This document shows positions 1-5,774 of a stretch of 9,877 nucleotides of DNA, piece after piece. Position 1 is the stretch's first letter. Each line of letters begins with the position of its first letter. The stretch is taken from NCBI GenBank assembly GCA_964653695.1, contig CAZZFQ010000054.1, positions 1 to 9,877 of the forward strand, read 5' to 3'. Below the pieces are notes generated by a model. The model was not told the DNA's origin. It did not search any database and saw nothing but the letters and a program-made list of their open reading frames with translations. Source of the DNA: JALHTG01 sp964653695 (GTDB lineage Archaea; Thermoproteota; Bathyarchaeia; 40CM-2-53-6; JALHTG01). A program made the position numbers and the translations under genes.

Positions 1-19
1 CAGTCTTGAGGATGCGGGC

Positions 20-1144
20 GTGCAATACTACTTAACTCTCACTTCTGAGTGCAATCTAAGATGCAAATACTGCTACGAGAAATGTTGCAATGATTTCGGA
101 GCCGGCCTTCAATTCCCCAACATAGACTACTCAGTTCCAAGTTCGGCGAAATATGACGTAGTTGACCTAGAGAGGTTTCTGGCGAGGGATCCAGAGCCCT
201 CTGTCATATTCTACGGCGGCGAGCCGCTGCTCCGAATCGGCCTTCTTGAAAAGATCATGCGCACCGTACCTGCCAAGAAGTTCATTTTGCAAACAAACGG
301 TATGCTTCTTCATCGGTTGGATTCAGAATACGTCAATAAGCTTGACACCATCCTGGTGTCCATAGATGGAGACCGAGAACTAACCGACTATTACCGAGGA
401 AAAGGCGTCTACGAACAAGTGATCAAAAACCTCAGACAACTTCCCGATAGAGGATTCGTTGGAGAAGCGATCGCCAGAATGACAGTAGGAAGAGAGACGA
501 GAATCGATCATGCCGCTCGTTCCCTAATCTTCAATGAAGATCTATTTGACTCCATTCACTGGCAGCTCGATGCGCTCTTCTGGCACAATGACTACGACAA
601 AGATGGATTCTCTAGATGGGCAGAGGCCCAGTACATCCCTGAGGTTAGAAATCTCATCGAACTATGGGTGAGGCATATGAAGGATCACAGAGAGGTTCTT
701 CGGATTTATCCGTTCGTCGGGATCATGCGATCGTTGCTTCTGAACGAACCGTCGAAGCTAAGATGCGGAGCAGGATGGACGATGTTCAACATTCAGACGG
801 ACGGAAACATTACGCCCTGCCCTGTGATGTCGGGCATGAAGGACTTCTATCTCGGCAATATCGAACACACAGACCCAAGCGACTTGACATCTCGAGCGGT
901 GCTTGTCTCTGAGCCGTGTACTGACTGCGCAGTATACTCTATTTGCGGTGGAAGATGTCTCTACGCAAACGTCACGAAGCTGTGGGGAGAAGAGGGATTT
1001 CGTCTAGTTTGTTCCACCGTGGAGGACCTGATTGATGCCCTCAGATCTACAATGGCCACGATTCGGCGCTTCGTATCCGAAGGCACGGTTCTGCTGGGAG
1101 ACTTTGACCATCCTATGTACAACAGTTGTGAGATAATACCCTAA
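20..1144 (+). CDS. Putative peptide-modifying radical SAM/SPASM enzyme, AF1577-like
   Basis: The protein (374 aa) has the radical SAM 4Fe-4S motif CX3CX2C at residues 11-18 (C11, C15, C18) followed by two further Cys (22, 23), then YGGEP at 65-69 for SAM binding and QTNG at 91-94. The C-terminal half carries a SPASM-like set of Cys at 249, 267, 300, 303, 309, 313 and 331 (including CGGRC at 309-313), expected to hold auxiliary Fe-S clusters, and it ends in a CEIIP tail with C370. This order and the text of the motifs recall the archaeal AF1577 family, annotated as putative peptide-modifying radical SAM enzymes; the true substrate of that family is not known to me. The GTG start fits the family N-terminus and lies 8 nt after a GAGG at 8-11. 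The frame is open back to the window edge, so a longer N-terminus cannot be strictly excluded. No Cys-rich precursor peptide is visible downstream; one could lie upstream of the window. Confidence 0.85.
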   Translation: MQYYLTLTSECNLRCKYCYEKCCNDFGAGLQFPNIDYSVPSSAKYDVVDLERFLARDPEPSVIFYGGEPLLRIGLLEKIMRTVPAKKFILQTNGMLLHRLDSEYVNKLDTILVSIDGDRELTDYYRGKGVYEQVIKNLRQLPDRGFVGEAIARMTVGRETRIDHAARSLIFNEDLFDSIHWQLDALFWHNDYDKDGFSRWAEAQYIPEVRNLIELWVRHMKDHREVLRIYPFVGIMRSLLLNEPSKLRCGAGWTMFNIQTDGNITPCPVMSGMKDFYLGNIEHTDPSDLTSRAVLVSEPCTDCAVYSICGGRCLYANVTKLWGEEGFRLVCSTVEDLIDALRSTMATIRRFVSEGTVLLGDFDHPMYNSCEIIP

Positions 1145-1228
1145 CATATTCTATCGTGATCATGCCCACGAGCAAAGCTATGAAAGCCACGCCATCAGCA
1201 TAAGTATCTCACAGAACGATTAGATCTT

Positions 1229-1236
1229 GAGGAAGG
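1229..1236 (+). promoter_or_regulatory. Ribosome binding site deciding a TTG start
   Basis: The purine run GAGGAAGG lies 4 nt before the TTG at 1241. It is the strongest Shine-Dalgarno-like match in this spacer and supports the TTG as start of the DUF6125-like protein. Confidence 0.6.
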
Positions 1237-1240
1237 CAAG

Positions 1241-1768
1241 TTGGACAGAGAGAAGGATCATGTACTCCTTTCCTCCCTACCAGAAGAGAAACTGATCGAT
1301 TTGCTCTTCATGCACATCAGGAACATATTCCGGGTCGATGGTCTATACTTCTTGGGGATAGAGAAGAAGTTTGGAACCGAGGTCGCAACAGAGATCGATA
1401 GATCCTGCTGGAAGACAATGGCGGCGATAGAGGCACGTGAGATTGGACGATTCTTGGGAAGATCCCAGTTCCTCATACCAGAGATCATGGAGGCTCTTCA
1501 ACTGACAAGCTGGTCGCTCGACCAAAGGCATAAGGAAGTTGAAGTCAACCAAGCCAAGGGAGTGTTTCGAGTCGTAAACTGCGACACCCAACTGACAAGA
1601 AGACGGAAAGGTTTGCCGGAATTTCCATGCAAGCAAGTCCGGTATGAATACTTGAAGGCGTTTGCGCAGGAACTCAACCCTCAAGTTGATGTTCTATGTC
1701 ATGTATGTCCACCGGACAGGCATTCTGAAGAGCTTTGGTGCGAGTGGGAGTTCAGGTCGAAGCAGTAG
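1241..1768 (+). CDS. Conserved Cys-containing protein, DUF6125-like
   Basis: A 175-aa soluble protein with no signal peptide or membrane segment. The N-terminal half is helical, with the stretch VDGLYFLGIEKKFG at 32-45 and a conserved-looking EAREIGRFLG at 64-73. The C-terminal half contains NCDTQ (C114), EFPCK (C130), a CX2C followed by PPD (C153, C156) and WCEWEF (C167). This pattern agrees with my memory of DUF6125 family proteins from archaea and anaerobic bacteria, whose biochemical role is not established. The clustered Cys could bind a metal or form part of a redox site; that is inference. The TTG start is supported by GAGGAAGG just upstream. It lies 96 nt after the radical SAM gene and 37 nt before the alcohol dehydrogenase, all in the same direction, so co-transcription is possible. 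Confidence 0.75.
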   Translation: MDREKDHVLLSSLPEEKLIDLLFMHIRNIFRVDGLYFLGIEKKFGTEVATEIDRSCWKTMAAIEAREIGRFLGRSQFLIPEIMEALQLTSWSLDQRHKEVEVNQAKGVFRVVNCDTQLTRRRKGLPEFPCKQVRYEYLKAFAQELNPQVDVLCHVCPPDRHSEELWCEWEFRSKQ

Positions 1769-1805
1769 CCTAGAATGTCTGAGTGCTTTATTGGAAGATT
1801 GTCGG

Positions 1806-2603
1806 ATGAAGTACATATTATTGAAGCCCACAGGCGAAGTGGCAGTCGAAGAGTCCTCTCCACCTGTTCTGAAGAAGGGCGACATCTTGGTGGAGATGAA
1901 GGCTTGTGGGCTTTGTGGAACAGATCTTGAAAAGATGCAGGGGCGATACCTTGCCTCTCAACCTGTGCTTGGACATGAAGCTTCTGGCGTAGTGTCTGAA
2001 GTCGGCGAGGATGTTGAAGGTTTCAAGGTCGGAGATAGGGTGTTTCCNNNNNNNNNNNNNNNNNNNNNNNNNNNNNNNNNNNNNNNNNNNNNNNNNNNNN
2101 NNNNNNNNNNNNNNNNNNNNNNNNNNNNNNNNNNNNNNNNNNNNNNNATGGTAAGCGACATCAATGTGACTAGACTTGAATTCGCTGAGCGCTTGGGGGC
2201 ATCGTTGGTCTATGATGCGGCAAATATGAATGTCTCTTTGAAGATCAAGGAACAAACTGGAGGAATGGGAGCTGACTTGGTGGTCGTGGCTTCAGGGAGT
2301 TCTGTAGCCTTAGCGCAAGCGTTGAACGCAGTAAGGAAAGGCGGAAAGGTCTGCCTGTTCGGGGTGCCTGCAAAGGGCAGCAGGCTGGACCACGACCTCA
2401 GCGACATATTCAACTCTGAAATCTCTATCATAACAAGCAACGCCGCTACGGAAGTCGAGAGCAAGGCCGCTCTGAAGCTAATGGAAGAGCACAAATTGAA
2501 CCTAGCCTCCTTGATAACCCATAGATTCAAGATAAGTGATTTCGAGATGGCTGTAGAGACGGCTTTCGAAGGAAATTGCGGGAAGATCATCATCACACCA
2601 TAG
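1806..2603 (+). CDS. Zinc-dependent alcohol dehydrogenase (MDR family), interrupted by an assembly gap
   Basis: Two collinear pieces of a medium-chain dehydrogenase/reductase, which oxidises an alcohol or polyol with NAD(P). The first 80 residues form the GroES-like start of the catalytic domain, with ACGLCGTD at 33-40 (catalytic zinc Cys37) and GHE at 56-58, then VGDRVFP. After 100 N the frame resumes in the Rossmann domain at SDINVTRLEFAERLGA, passes GADLVVVASG and KGGKVCLFG, and ends in GKIIITP. The stretch lost in the gap should contain the structural-zinc Cys cluster and the GXGXXG NAD-binding loop, so neither can be checked. ATG 1806 is chosen because it starts exactly at the family N-terminus; the reading frame continues upstream to 1662 only as overlap with the preceding gene. 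The substrate cannot be read from the sequence. The similarly oriented LsrF-like gene follows after 249 nt. Confidence 0.85.
   Translation: MKYILLKPTGEVAVEESSPPVLKKGDILVEMKACGLCGTDLEKMQGRYLASQPVLGHEASGVVSEVGEDVEGFKVGDRVFXXXXXXXXXXXXXXXXXXXXXXXXXXXXXXXXXXMVSDINVTRLEFAERLGASLVYDAANMNVSLKIKEQTGGMGADLVVVASGSSVALAQALNAVRKGGKVCLFGVPAKGSRLDHDLSDIFNSEISIITSNAATEVESKAALKLMEEHKLNLASLITHRFKISDFEMAVETAFEGNCGKIIITP
2048..2147. other. Assembly gap (100 N)
   Basis: Exactly 100 N, the conventional placeholder for a scaffold gap of unknown size. It lies inside the alcohol dehydrogenase gene. By comparison with typical family members about 105 residues are missing here, against 33 represented, so the real gap is probably near 300 nt. 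Confidence 0.97.
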
Positions 2604-2626
2604 CCCCCTGAATGGATCGGTTTCGA

Positions 2627-2654
2627 GAGTGGGGAACATGGCCATTGGCCACTC
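2627..2654. repeat. Inverted repeat downstream of the alcohol dehydrogenase
   Basis: GAGTGG (2627-2632) pairs with CCACTC (2649-2654), and a competing inner hairpin TGGCC/GGCCA lies at 2639-2651 with an ATT loop. It begins 23 nt after the stop codon. There is no good T run after it, so a role in termination or mRNA 3'-end stability is only possible. The rest of 2604-2790 shows no gene or RNA I can recognise. Confidence 0.35.
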
Positions 2655-2791
2655 ACGTCGGTTTCGGTTTGAATAAAGATAGGTAGCTTTGTCCGAAGAT
2701 TATCGACCAAGATGGATTATTCAGGTACTGATTCAAAAGCGTGGAAGGTGCAAGCGCGGAACCATTCCGACCAATTGAATCAACAAAAAGG

Positions 2792-2816
2792 ACCCGCTAG
2801 GCTTAACTAGCCGGGT
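2792..2816. promoter_or_regulatory. Imperfect palindrome with adjacent TATA-like box upstream of the LsrF-like gene
   Basis: ACCCG-CTAG (2792-2800) pairs with CTAG-C-CGGGT (2807-2816), leaving one bulged C at 2811 and a 6-nt loop. The right arm runs straight into TATAT at 2816-2820, about 33 nt before the TTG start at 2853. This spacing is compatible with a short-leader archaeal promoter with an operator lying over or beside the TATA element. As RNA it would also form a 9-bp stem. Confidence 0.4.
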
Positions 2817-2836
2817 ATATGCCTTCTCTTTCCGCT

Positions 2837-2843
2837 GGAAGAG
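2837..2843 (+). promoter_or_regulatory. Ribosome binding site for the LsrF-like gene
   Basis: GGAAGAG ends 9 nt before TTG 2853. It supports TTG over the in-frame ATG at 2865, and the TTG keeps the conserved DWGM N-terminus. Confidence 0.55.
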
Positions 2844-2852
2844 ATCGTAACC

Positions 2853-3656
2853 TTGGATTGGGGAATGAAGAATCGCCTCTCACGTATCATTAGGCCCAGT
2901 ACCGGCCGCACGGTTATGTTGGCCGTGGATCACGGGTATTTTCAAGGTCCGACGACAGGGCTGGAGAATCCTAGAAGGGCCATAGAGCCACTCATTCCGT
3001 ACGCTGACAGTCTCATGCTTACACGAGGCGTTTTGCGTACTTCGGTAGAAGCCCAGTGCAATGTGCCAGTCGTCCTCAGAGTATCGGGCGGTACAAGTAT
3101 CCTCAAAGAACTATCCAACGAAGGTATCATCACTTCAGTTGAAGAGGCCATTCGCCTCAACGCCGCGGCGTTGGCTCTATCGATCTATGTAGGTTCCGAG
3201 TATGAACGGCAAACCCTGCTGAACTTATCGAAATTGGTAAACATGGGAGAGCGCTACGGGATCCCTGTGTTAGCCGTGACTGCCGTTGGCAGAGAAATGA
3301 CCCGTGATGCCCGATACCTAGCCCTTTCCTGTCGAATCGCCGCGGAGCTGGGCGCACATTTCGTAAAGACCTACTATTGTGAAGATTTCGAGAAGGTTGT
3401 TGACGGTTGCCCTGTGCCAGTAGTCATAGCCGGAGGAAAGAAGATTCCAGAGCGTGACGCGCTACAGCTCGCATACAACGCTGTTCACGCAGGGGCAGTG
3501 GGAGTGGACATGGGAAGGAACATCTTCCAATCCGAATCTCCAGTAAGCATGATCAGAGCTGTACGCAGTATCGTACATGAAAATTCATCCGCCGATGAAG
3601 CATATGACTTGTTGTGTAAAGTGAGAAATGAATCGGTTCACACCGCTTCAGTCTGA
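2853..3656 (+). CDS. lsrF: LsrF-type class I aldolase/thiolase (DhnA/DeoC-like TIM barrel)
   Basis: The 267-aa protein matches, motif by motif, what I recall of E. coli LsrF: DWGM near the start, MLAVDHGYFQGPTTGLE at 22-38, RVSGGTSILKELSNEG around 76-91, IYVGSEYE at 111-118, VKTYY at 171-175, GCPVPVVIAGGKK at 185-197 and GVDMGRNIFQS at 217-227. LsrF transfers an acetyl unit from 3-hydroxy-5-phosphonooxypentane-2,4-dione to CoA, giving dihydroxyacetone phosphate and acetyl-CoA. Lys172 corresponds to the Schiff-base lysine, and D26-H27 lie at the barrel mouth. The protein lacks roughly the first 30 residues of E. coli LsrF, which are outside the barrel core. No other lsr genes (kinase, transporter, LsrG, repressor) are here, so a different phosphorylated ketone may be the real substrate. 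A related archaeal alternative is ADTH synthase (AroA'), but the LsrF signatures fit better. Confidence 0.8.
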   Translation: MDWGMKNRLSRIIRPSTGRTVMLAVDHGYFQGPTTGLENPRRAIEPLIPYADSLMLTRGVLRTSVEAQCNVPVVLRVSGGTSILKELSNEGIITSVEEAIRLNAAALALSIYVGSEYERQTLLNLSKLVNMGERYGIPVLAVTAVGREMTRDARYLALSCRIAAELGAHFVKTYYCEDFEKVVDGCPVPVVIAGGKKIPERDALQLAYNAVHAGAVGVDMGRNIFQSESPVSMIRAVRSIVHENSSADEAYDLLCKVRNESVHTASV

Positions 3657-3674
3657 TTTGTGGTTGTCGGTGCA

Positions 3675-3737
3675 TTAGGCAGCTGAGACCCCGTCAGTCT
3701 CTCCTAAATCGGCCAGTTACCGTTTCAATTCTTTTTT
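3675..3737 (+). terminator. Stem-loop followed by T6 run after the LsrF-like gene
   Basis: TTAGG (3675-3679) and GAGAC (3685-3689) pair with GTCTC (3697-3701) and CCTAA (3703-3707), leaving a 7-nt loop and an asymmetric internal loop. A T6 run follows at 3732-3737. In archaea the T run is the main termination signal, and it stands about 75 nt after the stop codon. The remainder of the 187-nt spacer up to the next gene shows nothing else clear. Confidence 0.5.
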
Positions 3738-3843
3738 CACAATTCACGCAGATCCGTCTCGTTTGGCAGTTGAAATGTTTGAACTCATCAGGTCGTCCTC
3801 CAAGAATCTCACAGTTGATTCGTAATGGTTATCTCCTAGAAGT

Positions 3844-4347
3844 ATGCATCACGGCCGCATGTTCGGTGTCGAGATAAACAGAGATGTGAAGGTCACTTTG
3901 CATCGCTTCGTCGATTACTTCAAAGGCTTCGAGAAGATTCAGGCAGTTCGAGAGATCCTTGGCGAAGATACAGAGAGAACTCTCAACAATCTGAAAGTTG
4001 AGTTCTACTCTTCAAGGCGTGGCTACATGGGAGTCAGCGACCAAGATGGTCACATCCTAATCAGCGCTCACTACCTTAGGAACGGCGACGAAAGAGACCT
4101 ATATCTAGACATAATTCACGAACTGGTTCACGTGAAACAGTTTCTAGAAGGAAAAGAGCTCTTCGAGAATAGGTGGGAATATGTTGACAGGCCCACGGAG
4201 GTAGAAGCCTATCAGCACGCAGTCAAGGAAGCGCGAAGACTTGGAATGACAGAGAAGGAGATCTACGGATATCTCAAGACTGAATGGATGAGTGAAGACG
4301 ACCTGAATAAGCTTGCAGACGCTGTCGGAGTGAAAGTTCAGCTCTAG
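3844..4347 (+). CDS. Small HExxH zinc metallopeptidase-like protein
   Basis: A 167-aa soluble protein with HELVH at 92-96, the zinc-binding and catalytic motif of gluzincin-like peptidases, and a candidate third ligand in PTEVEAY (E119 or E121) about 23-25 residues later. A short beta-rich part (about 50-75, VEFYSSRRGYMGVSDQDGHI) precedes the active helix, as in the minimal metallopeptidase fold. There is no signal peptide or transmembrane helix, so it should act in the cytoplasm. I do not recognise a named family; it could belong near the small ImmA/IrrE- or SprT-like or wholly archaeal minimal gluzincins. The start may be ATG 3844 or ATG 3862 (MFGVEI); neither has a convincing ribosome site. 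It is isolated: the gene before ends at a probable terminator and the next gene is on the other strand. Confidence 0.7.
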   Translation: MHHGRMFGVEINRDVKVTLHRFVDYFKGFEKIQAVREILGEDTERTLNNLKVEFYSSRRGYMGVSDQDGHILISAHYLRNGDERDLYLDIIHELVHVKQFLEGKELFENRWEYVDRPTEVEAYQHAVKEARRLGMTEKEIYGYLKTEWMSEDDLNKLADAVGVKVQL

Positions 4348-4435
4348 CTTCTACACTCGTATTAGCAGATTAGACTCGCGCACACCGATACAGGATCTTT
4401 CCGCATGAACTGAAATCCAGACAGCAATCTTTGAT

Positions 4436-5113
4436 TCAATGCAACTTGCGAGATCTAAATCGGTTTTCCGCATACCATTTACAGAAGTTCCTCAATCGGC
4501 AGACATCGCATCTAGGCCCAATTGGCTTGCAGATCGTCTTACCGAACCGAACCATAAGTTCGTTTACCTCTATCCAGAGCTTTCTATCAAAATACCGCAT
4601 AAGCTGGTCTTCTGTCTGCACAGGCGTCTTACTCTTGACTATACCCAGTCGATTGGAGATTCTGTGGACGTGAGTGTCGACTGGGATTGCAGGTTCGCCA
4701 AAGCCGTATACCAAGACGCAGTTCGCAGTTTTCCTCCCAACCAATGGGAGTTCCAGTAGGCTTTCCAAGTCTCTGGGTACGTTTCCTCCGTGTTGTTTCA
4801 TGATAGCCCTAGCCACTTCTTTGATCTTCTTGGCCTTGACATGGTAGAAGCCTGCCGGACGAATCAAACGTTCCACAGTTCTTAAGGGAGCCTTGGCTAA
4901 GGCTTTTGCTGAGGGAAATCTAGCAAAGAGCAGTTTGGTAGCGCGGCTTGTGTTCTCATCTCTTGTTCTCTGGGAGAGAATGGTTGCGATGAGAATCTTG
5001 AAGGGATCTCTTTTCCTATAGCTGGCAACTTGTCTCAGAGTGGTCTTGACCTCACGCGTTCCGTAAACCATCATTCTGAGTTCGCAAATTAGCTGATCCG
5101 CGCTGAGTTTCAA
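4436..5113 (-). CDS. nth: Endonuclease III (DNA glycosylase/AP lyase)
   Basis: Base-excision repair enzyme that removes oxidised pyrimidines and cleaves at the abasic site. The 225-aa protein shows the helix-hairpin-helix with LPLVGRKTA at 122-130, the catalytic Lys128 and Asp146 (VDTHVHR) at the same 18-residue spacing as Lys120/Asp138 of E. coli, TILSQRT at 44-50, and a C-terminal Fe-S ligand set CX6CX2CX5C (Cys195, 202, 205, 211). All catalytic and cluster residues are intact, so the enzyme should be active. The start is TTG with a good upstream purine run. It faces away from the membrane-protein gene across a 143-nt spacer. The 88-nt spacer on its 3' side, up to the metallopeptidase gene, shows no T run on the minus strand. 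Confidence 0.96.
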   Translation of the reverse strand: MKLSADQLICELRMMVYGTREVKTTLRQVASYRKRDPFKILIATILSQRTRDENTSRATKLLFARFPSAKALAKAPLRTVERLIRPAGFYHVKAKKIKEVARAIMKQHGGNVPRDLESLLELPLVGRKTANCVLVYGFGEPAIPVDTHVHRISNRLGIVKSKTPVQTEDQLMRYFDRKLWIEVNELMVRFGKTICKPIGPRCDVCRLRNFCKWYAENRFRSRKLH

Positions 5114-5120
5114 GCAGTGT

Positions 5121-5128
5121 GCCCTCTC
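5121..5128 (-). promoter_or_regulatory. Ribosome binding site for nth
   Basis: On the minus strand this reads GAGAGGGC, 7 nt before the TTG start at 5113. It supports TTG as the start. Confidence 0.55.
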
Positions 5129-5151
5129 AGTATTGTATCAAAGAAATACTG
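5128..5151. promoter_or_regulatory. Dyad CAGTATT-N10-AATACTG in the divergent nth/membrane-protein spacer
   Basis: A perfect 7-bp inverted repeat (5128-5134 and 5145-5151) separated by 10 nt, so that the half-sites lie 17 nt apart centre to centre, near one and a half helical turns. It lies 14 nt upstream of the nth start, beside its ribosome site, and covers A/T-rich sequence that could serve as the TATA region. It is a candidate operator; no known regulator is assigned. Confidence 0.4.
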
Positions 5152-5205
5152 TCTTGAGCTATTAGTGCGTTCTCGCTGCCTTCCCTCCGATTGTGCAGGA
5201 TAACA

Positions 5206-5216
5206 TAGATTTTTAT
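5206..5216 (+). promoter_or_regulatory. Possible TATA box of the membrane-protein gene
   Basis: An A/T-rich element reading around TTTTTATGA lies roughly 45 nt before the TTG start at 5257, compatible with an archaeal promoter with a short leader. Only sequence composition supports it. Confidence 0.25.
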
Positions 5217-5256
5217 GAATCCCAATCGTTGGCTGAGATAAGTGGCTTGTTAAGAG

Positions 5257-5751
5257 TTGACTGGCAGAAGCCTAACACCCAAGCGAATACGAGTCAAGAG
5301 AGCAATCGGCCCGCTAGTGTTCTTAGTAATCCTATTTGTTTCCCTCTTAATAGCTACCACAGCAACATTCGTATTTCGCTTCGGTTTGTTCCACTCGCTG
5401 GACGTACTAGACGCCTATTGGTCTGTCTCAGGCCAAAGAGTCCAACAGGCGAGAGTCGGAGAACTAGTGACAGGCTATGTCGTACTGCAATCTTGGCAAA
5501 GGTTCGAGGGTGACATTGTGCTACGCATCAGAGCTGACATCAGGCTGTGGCTTGATAAGGATGTTGTCACACAAAGGTTCGTCGTGGCCCTTCGGTCAGG
5601 CGAAAAAAGAGAGTTCACGTTGGATTTCAAGCCTGCTCAAGCTTCGGCTGGCGATGTCAGTGGGTACTTCATCGAAGTCGACTTTGGTTTCTTTCAGCCG
5701 AAGTGGACCATGCCCACCTCCTATCCGCCCAGGCTCATAGTGACCGCCTAA
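5257..5751 (+). CDS. Single-pass membrane protein with outer beta-rich domain, unknown function
   Basis: The 164-aa protein starts with a basic segment (KRIRVKR, 9-15), then one long hydrophobic helix at about 16-41, which could be an uncleaved signal anchor. The remaining 120 residues alternate polar and hydrophobic positions and look like an Ig-like or CARDB-like beta sandwich, with GDIVLRIRADIRLWL at 85-99 and a VEVDFGFFQPKW-like stretch near the end. The basic N-terminus predicts that the soluble part faces outside the cell. I do not recognise a named family. An in-frame stop at 5251-5253 forces a start at or after TTG 5257; the ribosome site is weak. It is divergent from nth and convergent with the methyltransferase, with 23 nt between the two stop codons. 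Confidence 0.65.
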   Translation: MTGRSLTPKRIRVKRAIGPLVFLVILFVSLLIATTATFVFRFGLFHSLDVLDAYWSVSGQRVQQARVGELVTGYVVLQSWQRFEGDIVLRIRADIRLWLDKDVVTQRFVVALRSGEKREFTLDFKPAQASAGDVSGYFIEVDFGFFQPKWTMPTSYPPRLIVTA

Positions 5752-5774
5752 CGGATCGTCCAAGACGCATCCAG

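Noticed and set aside
1156..1203. Tiny ORF (GTG/ATG, 13-15 codons) between the radical SAM and DUF6125-like genes, as a possible precursor peptide
   Set aside because: No ribosome site, no Cys and no repeat or leader-like pattern; short ORFs of this size are expected by chance.
1662..1805. N-terminal extension of the alcohol dehydrogenase frame
   Set aside because: It overlaps the end of the DUF6125-like gene and is unlike the dehydrogenase family; ATG 1806 matches the family start.
1818..2255. Minus-strand ORFs running through the N gap
   Set aside because: They are antisense to the dehydrogenase and bridged by undefined bases.
2604..2852. Possible tRNA or small RNA gene in the 249-nt spacer
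   Set aside because: No cloverleaf, T-loop consensus or CCA-like end could be found; only the two inverted repeats listed stand out.
4431..4759. Plus-strand ORFs of 80 and 106 codons
   Set aside because: They are antisense to nth, whose catalytic and Fe-S residues are all intact.
5193..5513. Plus-strand ORF of 106 codons overlapping the membrane-protein gene
   Set aside because: It is a shifted frame of the membrane-protein coding region and lacks coherent hydrophobic or domain structure.
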